Part shown: one piece after another, positions 1-7,324 of the stretch
How positions within the stretch are numbered: position 1 is the first letter of the stretch
How the letters are laid out: the number at the start of each line of letters is the position of its first letter
NCBI GenBank assembly: GCA_001898035.1
Contig: MKRX01000015.1
Location: 273,614 to 337,613 of the forward strand
Direction: 5' to 3'
Origin: Armatimonadetes bacterium 55-13
Lineage (GTDB): Bacteria; Armatimonadota; Fimbriimonadia; Fimbriimonadales; Fimbriimonadaceae
Length of the DNA stretch: 64,000 bases
The notes under the pieces: model-generated
Seen by the model: the letters and a program-made list of their open reading frames with translations, nothing else
What the model was told of the DNA's origin: nothing
Database searches by the model: none
Made by a program: the position numbers and the translations under genes

Positions 1-537
1 CGACAGGGTCATATCGACACAGGAATCATCGGCGCAAAGTTCATTCTCCGAGTGCTCTCGGAAGCCGGACGGACGGATTTGGCCTACAAGATCGTGGCTC
101 GAACAGAGCAGCCGGGATGGGGCTGGTGGATGGAGCAAAGGGCTACGACCCTTTGGGAAGACTGGAAGGGCGAATCGTCCTTAAATCACATCATGTTTGG
201 CGATGTGAGCAATTGGTTCATGCAGTGGATTGCAGGCATCGGGCTCGATCCTTCTTCGCCGGCCTTTAAGCACATCCTGATTCGACCTCAGCCAGTCGGG
301 GATCTGACTTGGGCAAAGGCCCATCACGATTCGCCCTATGGTCGTATTTCCTCATCTTGGAAGAAGACCCATGGGGCTTTTCACTTGGAGATTGAGATTC
401 CTGCGAATACTTCTGCAACCGTGACCGTTCCAGGAAAAGTGGCAAAGGCCGAAGGGGCCATCCTCGTTCGTAGCGAAGCAGAAGTAACCGTCTTCGAAGT
501 AGGTTCTGGCAAGTACGTTTTTGACGCAAAGATGTAG
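1..537 (+). CDS. Alpha-L-rhamnosidase (GH78), C-terminal part
   Basis: The reading frame is open from the first base, so the gene starts outside the window and only about 178 C-terminal residues are seen. The segments GHIDTGIIGAKFILRVLSE, WWMEQRATTLWEDW and FGDVSNWFMQWIAGIG are typical of the last helices of the (alpha/alpha)6 barrel of bacterial GH78 rhamnosidases, followed by the small C-terminal beta-sandwich (from about FKHILIRPQP). The family removes terminal L-rhamnose from plant polysaccharides and glycosides, which fits the sugar-degrading genes further along. The catalytic acid and base lie upstream and cannot be checked. A GTG at 52 is internal to the domain and not a real start. 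The next gene begins within 10 bases of the stop. Confidence 0.85.
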   Translation, partial: RQGHIDTGIIGAKFILRVLSEAGRTDLAYKIVARTEQPGWGWWMEQRATTLWEDWKGESSLNHIMFGDVSNWFMQWIAGIGLDPSSPAFKHILIRPQPVGDLTWAKAHHDSPYGRISSSWKKTHGAFHLEIEIPANTSATVTVPGKVAKAEGAILVRSEAEVTVFEVGSGKYVFDAKM

Positions 538-545
538 GTGTGGCA

Positions 546-1286
546 ATGATTGAAGCGATGGTGCTAGGCGTCTATCACATGGCGAATCCTAAGTTGGACT
601 TGGTCAAGTCAGACCTTCGGGACACACTAGGAGACATTCGACAGCAAGAAATCGCCGAGGTTGTTGCCTCCATCGCCAGATTCAGACCTACAAAGGTGAT
701 CGTCGAGGCGATTCCTCCGGCGGAAAGTCTCCTCGATCGATACCAATGGTATTTAGGCAATGACTTGGAACTAGGTCCCGATGAGCGCGAACAGTTAGGA
801 TTTCGAATCGCGAAGTTGCTCGGCCATTCCACGATCTATCCAGTCGACTATTCGATGAAGATGGACTTCGATTGGCTCACTCGCCAGGGGGACGCGGCCT
901 TTCAAAGCTGGATTCAAACCACACCGCCGAAGATCGCCAAGATTCTGGAAGGCTTAGACCAAGGCTATGCCGTCAACGAAATATTAGTGGCGATGAACTC
1001 GCCAGAGGGTCTCGCGTTTAGTCATTCGTTTTACATGGAGTTTCTCCGGGTGGAAGAGGCGGGTGCAGCAGTTTTGGCGGCGTGGTATGAGCGCAATTTG
1101 AGAATCTTCGCCCAGATCAGAAGAATCGCACTGCCGGAGGACCGGTTGCTTATCCTTTATGGCGCCGGGCACGCCAAACTGCTCTCGGATTTCATTCGCG
1201 ATACGTTTTCATGGAAGCACGTCGATCCATTAGGTTACCTATCTAGTTCACGCCCCTTTGACTGGAGGTTAGATCATGCAATTTGA
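546..1286 (+). CDS. DUF5694-like protein of unknown function
   Basis: A 246-residue soluble protein without signal peptide. The opening VLGVYHMANPK, the segment PTKVIVEAIPP and the late motif LYGAGHAKLLSDFI are like DUF5694 proteins, which I recall as distantly TraB/PrgY-like; no reaction is established. The ATG at 546 is preferred because TAGGTG lies 5 bases upstream; a GTG at 540 would add two residues. It follows the rhamnosidase by 8 bases and its end overlaps trmO by 11 bases, so the three may be cotranscribed. The link to sugar metabolism is positional only. Confidence 0.8.
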   Translation: MIEAMVLGVYHMANPKLDLVKSDLRDTLGDIRQQEIAEVVASIARFRPTKVIVEAIPPAESLLDRYQWYLGNDLELGPDEREQLGFRIAKLLGHSTIYPVDYSMKMDFDWLTRQGDAAFQSWIQTTPPKIAKILEGLDQGYAVNEILVAMNSPEGLAFSHSFYMEFLRVEEAGAAVLAAWYERNLRIFAQIRRIALPEDRLLILYGAGHAKLLSDFIRDTFSWKHVDPLGYLSSSRPFDWRLDHAI

Positions 1287-2061
1287 GCCGATTGGCTACG
1301 TGCGGTGTGGAAAACAGCTGAAATTCGAAACGCCTCACCAACCCAAATTAGATTCAAACGAGACGAATCGTATTATTCTTGAGCCTGATCGTCAATTCGA
1401 TCTTGCCCTTCAGGACTTAAACGGATTCGAACGAATATGGGTGCTCTCCTGGTTCAACCGCAATCAATCATGGCGACCACGTCCGTTACCGCCACGGGGT
1501 CCAGCTAAAAGGCGAGGCGTTTTTGCAACTCGATCGCCTCATCGTCCAAACCCAATTGGATTGACTTGCGTGCCGCTCTTGGACGTTGATGGGCTGGTGC
1601 TAACAGTTGGTCCACTGGATCTGGTGGACGGAACGCCAGTCCTGGATATCAAACCTTACATCCGCACGATCGACGCGTTTCCCGACAGCAAGCTTGGGTG
1701 GATTGGAGAGGTTGAGGAAACGCTGCTGAACTCACGCCGATTTGGGATTGAGGTTTCTGCCTTCGCACGGAGGCAATTGGACTGGCTCCAAAATCAATGG
1801 GGAATCGACTTCACAGGGCGCGCTTTTGAACTCCTCTCGCTCGATCCAACTCCTCATCGAACGCGCAGGATTCTCCAAATGGGGCCTAACGAGTTCCGAA
1901 TGGCCTGCGGCCCGTGGCGACTGTTCTTTCATCTTCAGGATGAATGCGTGATCGTTGATCGGATTGACAAAGGCTATTCCGATGAGAGCCTGATGGCAGA
2001 AGGCAACGAGAGAATTCCCGATCGAGACGCTCAAGTCGCCTTCGGAGCAACGTATCGCTAG
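1276..2061 (+). CDS. trmO: tRNA (t6A37) N6-methyltransferase TrmO/TsaA family
   Basis: The N-terminal about 145 residues carry the TsaA/TrmO (UPF0066) signature: FEPIGYVR at the start, FERIWVLSWF, and the family hallmark RRGVFATRSPHRPNPIGLT, then GTPVLDIKPYI. TrmO uses S-adenosylmethionine to methylate N6 of threonylcarbamoyladenosine at position 37 of tRNA-Thr. The protein is 261 residues; the C-terminal extension (about 150-261, with FELLSLDPTPHR and MACGPWRLFF) resembles the extra C-terminal domain seen in several bacterial TrmO proteins. It starts inside the preceding gene, suggesting translational coupling. Its stop overlaps the convergent phosphoesterase gene by 4 bases. Confidence 0.9.
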   Translation: MQFEPIGYVRCGKQLKFETPHQPKLDSNETNRIILEPDRQFDLALQDLNGFERIWVLSWFNRNQSWRPRPLPPRGPAKRRGVFATRSPHRPNPIGLTCVPLLDVDGLVLTVGPLDLVDGTPVLDIKPYIRTIDAFPDSKLGWIGEVEETLLNSRRFGIEVSAFARRQLDWLQNQWGIDFTGRAFELLSLDPTPHRTRRILQMGPNEFRMACGPWRLFFHLQDECVIVDRIDKGYSDESLMAEGNERIPDRDAQVAFGATYR

Positions 2062-4457
2062 TCGTCGTCGCCCTCTTCATCTTCTTCCATTTCAGGACCT
2101 CCGAATCCGAACCGTCGAACCGCACCCGGATAAGGTGAGTTCCCTTTCACGCTATGCCAGATCGCTCTATTAAGTGCGATCTCTTGAGCGAGGTTCATTT
2201 GATCTGGCTCGGAGAAATCAATGGACGACAACAGGGCGGACTGTTTGGTAGCCGGATTCTTAGCCATTAGATCAATGGCTGGCCTCAGCGCTGAATAGGG
2301 AGACAGGTCTGGCTTATTGCCAAAGGCCTTATACATCGGGGTTGCGGCAGCATCGAACTGGCTCATTGGAGCGGCGCCAAGGATGAGTTCGATGCTTCGA
2401 AGAACGGAGGTGGTGGTGTACATGGTGCTGTCAATCCCCGCGTTCCTTGTGTAGGGAGAAACGGCAAGGGCCACCGTTCGGTGAGCGTCTACGTGATCAG
2501 GACCGTTTTGCGCGTCGTCTTCAATAATGAAGATTGCGAATTCTTTCCACAGTGAGCTGTGGGATATCGCTTCGACAATTTTGCCGATCCCCCAATCGTT
2601 GGACGCGACGCATGCTTTCGGCGTGAACGCGCCAGGTGTAACTCCTCTCGTGTGATCCTCGCTCAGGGCCATCACCATGAAGTTGGGCACGGTTCCCTTC
2701 TGCTCCATTTCTTTGAATTCATTGATGAAGATGTTCACCGCTTCATAGTCGCGAACGCCCTTTTTGCGCGCTCCCGCCCAAGCTTCGTTCATGTGGTCCT
2801 TGGTGTGATAGTAGTAGGTTCGGTAGCTCAGTCCCGCGTCTCGCATCTGCTCCCAAATGCGTCCTCGCGGATGTGCGGAGAGCTCGGGGGTCAATCGAGG
2901 GGTGCCCTTGCCGCTGTATTGCTGTGGCCAAGTTCGCTGCATGAAGTCCGGCACGTAGGCGCCGTTTGACCATTCGTGACCGTCAACCGAGACCTCACCG
3001 CTGGCATAGAGGTTGTCAAAGAGTACAAACTCCTTCGCCAGTTGTTGGTGATTGGGAGCAGTATCGGCCCCGAAGAGGGTGAGGCGGGGATCGCCATTTC
3101 CGTATTGTTTTCCGTCCTTTTTCAGATCGCCGAGAACCTGATCGTAGGTTCGGTTTTCTTTGATGATATAGAGGACATGTTTAATAGGAGACGGCTCGCC
3201 GGGTTTGCTGGGAATGGCGCTTGATCCTTTGGCGGGGGCCTGATCGGGATTGTCCTCCATCTTTGGCTTGTACTTGGAGACCTCCAAAACGGTCTCCGTC
3301 ATCTCCTTGAGTTCTTTGGGATTTGAGACATCAACCTTGGAAACGAAACCTGAAAGCAAGGCAACGATATACGGATAGCCCTTGGGAGCAACAGGATCTA
3401 TCTTGTCTTCCTTGTCGTTGGGCCCCGTCCCGTATCCTTTCGATGATCCAATCAAGAGGCGCCCATCCGCCAGCGTGGCGAGCGCACTGGGATATGCGCC
3501 GCTAGGAATGAATCCTTCAACGTGACTGTGGCCGGGATTGGAAATGTCCACCACGCCTACGGCGTTGTTATCGCTATTGGCGACATAAATTCGGCGGCCA
3601 TCAGGAGAGACGGCCAGGGCATTGGGCGTGGACCCCGGGGGCGCGTCTGGCCAAGGGCGCGTGACGATACGTTCTTCCCTTGCTCCCGTTTCGAGATCAA
3701 AAACGTCGACGACATCGTCGTTTCCGCAAGAGACGAAAAGTCGGTTACCCCGAACAAGTAGATCGTTGGGGTGGCGACCTGTTTCCAGGGTGCGAACTTT
3801 CTTCATCGTCGAGGGGTCGACTTCAGCCACCTTAGCCGAACCCTGGAGAGAGACGAAAAGGTGCCCATTTGCGGCCAGGCGAACTTGATAAGGGCTATCG
3901 CCATCCTCAAAGTCCAAACTCCCGATCACTTGCTTTTGCGCGACGTCAAGTTTGAGAAGCTTATCGTTGGCTGAGACATTGACAAACAACTCGTTTCCGC
4001 GGAGGGCAAGACCAGCCAACCAGCCTTTGTTTTTCGGGAGATCGGGAATCGCGATGGCGCCTTTCTGACCGAATTTGCCCGATTCGTCCACAGCGTAGGT
4101 TACGACCGAATCCGTGGTTCCTCCGCTTACATAGAGCGTCTCGGAATCAGGGGACCAAGCCAGGCCGATCCATCCTTTGCCCAGATCGGCTGTATCCCTT
4201 AGGTCTCCCGATTTGCCATCGAAGATATAAACCTTGTGCACTCCCTGGCCCACCGCGGCAAAGGCAATCCACTTGTCGTTCGGACTCTTTTCTCCACCCG
4301 CTAACATGTCCCCGACGGGCGTGCTTTCTCCGGCGGGGGCCAAGCGCCATCCCGTCGGCAAATAAACCCGAGTTGCCGTCTTGGTCACCCAGGCGAGAGA
4401 GCCGACGACGAGAAGTCCAATGGCGATAAACAAAGCAGGTTTTAGTGGGTTAAGCAT
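2058..4457 (-). CDS. YVTN beta-propeller / phosphoesterase fusion, membrane anchored
   Basis: A 799-residue protein. A single hydrophobic segment (residues 8-26) serves as signal or anchor, so the body is likely extracytoplasmic. Residues of about 50-390 are propeller blades of the YVTN/lactonase type, for example SPDGRRIYVANSDNNAVGVV and GRHPNDLLVRGNRLFVSCG. From about residue 425 a PF04185-type phosphoesterase domain (alkaline phosphatase superfamily) begins with HVLYIIKENRTYDQVLGDL and continues through DNLYASGEVSVDGHEWS and IIEDDAQNGPDHVDAHR, which contain likely metal-binding Asp/His residues. The natural substrate is unknown. The C-terminus is very acidic. It lies 6 bases after the lipoprotein gene on the same strand, so both are probably one transcript. 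Confidence 0.88.
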   Translation of the reverse strand: MLNPLKPALFIAIGLLVVGSLAWVTKTATRVYLPTGWRLAPAGESTPVGDMLAGGEKSPNDKWIAFAAVGQGVHKVYIFDGKSGDLRDTADLGKGWIGLAWSPDSETLYVSGGTTDSVVTYAVDESGKFGQKGAIAIPDLPKNKGWLAGLALRGNELFVNVSANDKLLKLDVAQKQVIGSLDFEDGDSPYQVRLAANGHLFVSLQGSAKVAEVDPSTMKKVRTLETGRHPNDLLVRGNRLFVSCGNDDVVDVFDLETGAREERIVTRPWPDAPPGSTPNALAVSPDGRRIYVANSDNNAVGVVDISNPGHSHVEGFIPSGAYPSALATLADGRLLIGSSKGYGTGPNDKEDKIDPVAPKGYPYIVALLSGFVSKVDVSNPKELKEMTETVLEVSKYKPKMEDNPDQAPAKGSSAIPSKPGEPSPIKHVLYIIKENRTYDQVLGDLKKDGKQYGNGDPRLTLFGADTAPNHQQLAKEFVLFDNLYASGEVSVDGHEWSNGAYVPDFMQRTWPQQYSGKGTPRLTPELSAHPRGRIWEQMRDAGLSYRTYYYHTKDHMNEAWAGARKKGVRDYEAVNIFINEFKEMEQKGTVPNFMVMALSEDHTRGVTPGAFTPKACVASNDWGIGKIVEAISHSSLWKEFAIFIIEDDAQNGPDHVDAHRTVALAVSPYTRNAGIDSTMYTTTSVLRSIELILGAAPMSQFDAAATPMYKAFGNKPDLSPYSALRPAIDLMAKNPATKQSALLSSIDFSEPDQMNLAQEIALNRAIWHSVKGNSPYPGAVRRFGFGGPEMEEDEEGDDD

Positions 4458-4463
4458 GGGAAT

Positions 4464-4805
4464 TCACATCTGCTCAAACTCGGAGGGAGCACTCTCACCC
4501 GGCAACGTAACCTTAAGTGAGAGGTCCTTCCGTTCAAAAGGCATGGTATACGATTGGCCGCGAAGTATCACCTTGATGGAGTTCTTTCCCTCCATCTCCC
4601 AGTTTCCAACCGTCTCCTGAGCGCCCACAGTAAGTTTGATGTAACCACCGTTTTGGATATCGAGACTCACATCTGGGTTGGATTGTCCTACCCAGTTGCC
4701 GGTCGGCATCGACGTCATTTCTTTCGTGGAATCAGGGTTGGGTCCTCCACAGGCTATACACGCGAGGGGGAGAACCGCGACGACAGACTTTTTCCAGCTC
4801 AACAT
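4464..4805 (-). CDS. Small lipoprotein of unknown function
   Basis: A 113-residue protein starting MLSWKKSVVAVLPLACIACGG, a lipoprotein signal with Cys after a short hydrophobic stretch (the -3 position is atypical, so the exact modified Cys is uncertain). The mature part is small and beta-rich with GNWVGQSNPDVSLDIQNGG and GNWEMEGKNSIKV, reminiscent of small domains that describe a mass/background comparison but not a family I recognise with certainty. The ATG at 4805 is chosen because the longer TTG start at 4853 would put charged residues before the signal. It is directly upstream of the propeller/phosphoesterase gene, which suggests a shared envelope role. Confidence 0.75.
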   Translation of the reverse strand: MLSWKKSVVAVLPLACIACGGPNPDSTKEMTSMPTGNWVGQSNPDVSLDIQNGGYIKLTVGAQETVGNWEMEGKNSIKVILRGQSYTMPFERKDLSLKVTLPGESAPSEFEQM

Positions 4806-4941
4806 CTTTCTAAGATGAGTATCCCGCTCGTCGTTTAAGGTTCGATTAGGCAAAGGTTAAGTTAACTTTCACAAAACATACGGGGCGAAAGAATGACGAT
4901 ATCCGTGATTCATGTCGCGGAAATCTTGGAGGTTTCGGTCT

Positions 4942-5886
4942 ATGCCTACGCAGTCCTCAGCAACCCGTTCGAGTCGCGCGTTCACGCTCATCGAACTGCT
5001 TGTCGTCATCGCCATCATCGCCATTTTGGCCGCTATTCTCTTCCCTGTTTTTGCTCAGGCAAAAGCGGCGGCAAAGAAAGCCAACTCCCTATCGAATCAA
5101 AAACAAATTGGGCTCGCAACCATGATGTACGCGGGCGACTACGACGATACGCTTCCGGAAACTGGTTGGGATGGTCCCTGCCAAAAGCCTGTTGAGCAGC
5201 ACGATGGAACCAGCGCTTCTGTCGGGGACAACTATTGGTCGGGCGTTTACGCGTTTCCCTTAGCCGATCAACCCTATATGAAGAACATGGACTTAGTGGC
5301 CGATCCGGCTGACCCCGACAAGGGCGTTTGGGGCAAGGAAGGTTCCTATTGCTTCGAAGCTCAGCTTCTGGCCTTCGGCGTGAAGGGAGCCTATTCCGGT
5401 ATTCGAAACGTAGCGGGGGCAATGGCAAAGGTTTTCCCGGTCTCCTATGCCGGCAATTACCTTTTGGCTCGTTCCTACGATGTCGCCCGAGGCAAAACCA
5501 CCGCAAAGGGTCGAGTGATGACGGAAATCGTCAATCCCGCAAATGTCTTCTTCGCCGCCGACGTAGGCTCCGCGAAACTGTCTTCAGGTGGCGTGTTTGC
5601 CGGTTGGTACATTGCGCCGGGTTACGGCAACAACGGCAATGGCACCGGAAGATGGGAGAAAGGAGGACGGCATCTGGGCGGACGCAATTGGTCGTTCACA
5701 GACGGACACGCCAAATATGCCAAGGATCCGAAGTTCGTCGATGCATCGGGCGCAGCGGTGCCACAGCGTCAAACCATGTGGGACTACCAACAGCGTGGAA
5801 TCTATTCATTCCCCGAGACGCCAAGCAACGACTACTGCCCCAAGGGCGATAGCACTTGCTCATCGCTCAGCGGACGCACCTGGTAA
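4942..5886 (+). CDS. Prepilin-type protein with H-X9-DG domain
   Basis: A 314-residue protein with a type IV/II pseudopilin N-terminus: short basic leader SSRA, then [18 protein letters not shown] with Glu at +5 and a long hydrophobic helix. A prepilin peptidase should cut and methylate at the Ala/Phe junction. After the helix come [20 protein letters not shown] and, near the end, [16 protein letters not shown], an exact His-X9-Asp-Gly motif of the prepilin-type processing-associated family common in Armatimonadota, Planctomycetota and Verrucomicrobiota. ATG 4942 has GGAGG 9 bases upstream. Unlike the other two prepilins here it has no LacI or glycosidase partner; it is divergent from the lipoprotein/phosphoesterase pair. 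Confidence 0.9.
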   Translation: MPTQSSATRSSRAFTLIELLVVIAIIAILAAILFPVFAQAKAAAKKANSLSNQKQIGLATMMYAGDYDDTLPETGWDGPCQKPVEQHDGTSASVGDNYWSGVYAFPLADQPYMKNMDLVADPADPDKGVWGKEGSYCFEAQLLAFGVKGAYSGIRNVAGAMAKVFPVSYAGNYLLARSYDVARGKTTAKGRVMTEIVNPANVFFAADVGSAKLSSGGVFAGWYIAPGYGNNGNGTGRWEKGGRHLGGRNWSFTDGHAKYAKDPKFVDASGAAVPQRQTMWDYQQRGIYSFPETPSNDYCPKGDSTCSSLSGRTW

Positions 5887-5899
5887 GTCTTCACTACGT

Positions 5900-5925
5900 G
5901 GCTCGGGGCGTTATCGCCTCGGGCC
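5900..5925 (+). terminator. Terminator-like hairpin after the prepilin gene
   Basis: GGCTCGGGGCG and CGCCTCGGGCC form an 11-bp stem (two G-T pairs) around the loop TTAT, 14 bases after the stop codon. The following GATTTCG has only a weak T run, so termination is plausible but not proven by sequence. The remaining bases to 6082 show no other clear element. Confidence 0.5.
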
Positions 5926-6082
5926 GATTTCGAGGCGATTCCGGCATAAATACATGGCGGTTTTTCTCAGTTTTTAGAGTTTGAGTTCGTACACTGCCTT
6001 CCCAACGAGCCTTCAGATCGCAAGAAAGAACCAGCGTCGGTCATCGTGGTCTGCAGGGAATTCGAGGAGAAGGACAGTTTCT

Positions 6083-7216
6083 ATGAGCTTCACCAGACTT
6101 CGAACGGCAGCCCTTGGGCTTGCTCTTTCCATCGCCGGCGCGGCCCTTGCCGATCCGCCTCAATATCAGATTTACGACATCGGCCTCGTTCAAGCGGGAG
6201 ATGCCGGGTCTCAGGGTTTTCGCGTCTCTAACAATGGCGTCGTCACCGGAAGATCGCTTCGTTCGGGTAGTTCCAGCGCGTATAGCTGGACAGTTGCAGG
6301 CGGGTTGCAGACCATGTCCAACCTCGCATCTCCTTCGCGTCCCTACTCTGTGGGCAACGGCGTAAACGATAGCGGAGTCGTGGTCGGAACAGGTGCCACA
6401 ACCGCGTTTGGCTCCAGTCGACTTCCGATTATGTGGCAAGGCGGCGTCGCCACTCAACTTGGCTTGCCATCAGGACAAACTCTGGGTGATGCCAACGATG
6501 TGAACTCATTCAACATTGCTGTGGGCTCCGTTGGAAGCGGTGTTACTCAGTTCGGCGCAATCTATCAAGGCGGAACGGGGTCGATCATCTCGACTACCAC
6601 TTCCAACGGCAGTTACCTCCGAACTGCGTTCTCGATCAACGATTCTGGGCTCATTGTCGGACAGGGAATCGATCCGAATAACGCCGCCGTCAACGTGGGA
6701 ATTGTCTACGATATGAACTCCAATACGGCATATTCGGTGGGAGCGCTCTCCGGTCGAAATGGAGCCCTCGCGTTCGACGTGAGCAACGCCGGTCATGTGG
6801 TCGGAAGTACGATGCTCAACCAGGGCAGCGGCACTCCGTTCATCTGGACCCAGCTTGGTGGAATGGTCGAAATCGCCCTCCCCAGCGGAACATCTAGTGG
6901 CAGCGCCCGAGGCGTCAACTCCTCGGGTTGGGCGGTGGGAACCGCATCTTCGGCCTTTGCCATTCCGTTCCTTTACGACGGTTCCAACACATACCGAATT
7001 GCGGATCTTGTCGACCCCAGTTCAGGATGGGACCTCTCGACGAATACCTCCTCCTCGGCGATGAGCATCAGCGACAGCGGAATCATCGTGGGAACGGGAG
7101 TATTTAACGGGTCGGTTCACGCCTATGCCCTCGTTCCCGTTCCTGAACCTGCTTCGATGTCGGCTATGGCCCTGGGCGTCTTGGCTCTCATCAGGCGGCG
7201 AAAGCGACAAAGTTAA
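6083..7216 (+). CDS. HAF-repeat PEP-CTERM surface protein
   Basis: A 377-residue secreted protein. The signal peptide is MSFTRLRTAALGLALSIAGA followed by ALADP. The body is built of HAF-type repeats, each with an N/S-D-S-G-hydrophobic-V-G core: VNDSGVVVGTG, INDSGLIVGQG, VSNAGHVVGST, VNSSGWAVGTA, ISDSGIIVGTG, which suggests a beta-propeller-like fold. The C-terminus VPVPEPASMSAMALGVLAL followed by IRRRKR is a PEP-CTERM sorting signal (Pro-Glu-Pro, hydrophobic helix, Arg cluster) recognised by an exosortase/EpsH-type system not in this window. ATG 6083 has GAGGAGAAGG about 9 bases upstream. Function is unknown; such proteins are usually surface or matrix components. Confidence 0.88.
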   Translation: MSFTRLRTAALGLALSIAGAALADPPQYQIYDIGLVQAGDAGSQGFRVSNNGVVTGRSLRSGSSSAYSWTVAGGLQTMSNLASPSRPYSVGNGVNDSGVVVGTGATTAFGSSRLPIMWQGGVATQLGLPSGQTLGDANDVNSFNIAVGSVGSGVTQFGAIYQGGTGSIISTTTSNGSYLRTAFSINDSGLIVGQGIDPNNAAVNVGIVYDMNSNTAYSVGALSGRNGALAFDVSNAGHVVGSTMLNQGSGTPFIWTQLGGMVEIALPSGTSSGSARGVNSSGWAVGTASSAFAIPFLYDGSNTYRIADLVDPSSGWDLSTNTSSSAMSISDSGIIVGTGVFNGSVHAYALVPVPEPASMSAMALGVLALIRRRKRQS

Positions 7217-7236
7217 CCTCGAGCCTCTCCTAGCAC

Positions 7237-7262
7237 GGGCCGCGGCAGCGCGGCCCACTTTT
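7237..7262 (+). terminator. Rho-independent terminator
   Basis: GGGCCGC and GCGGCCC form a perfect 7-bp GC stem around GGCAGC, followed by ACTTTT. It sits 20 bases after the PEP-CTERM gene and separates it from the STAND regulator. Confidence 0.65.
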
Positions 7263-7324
7263 AACCGGGTACTCCCCCATGAACCACCTCGCGTACACTT
7301 AGTTTGGAAGGGTGTGGAGAGGGG

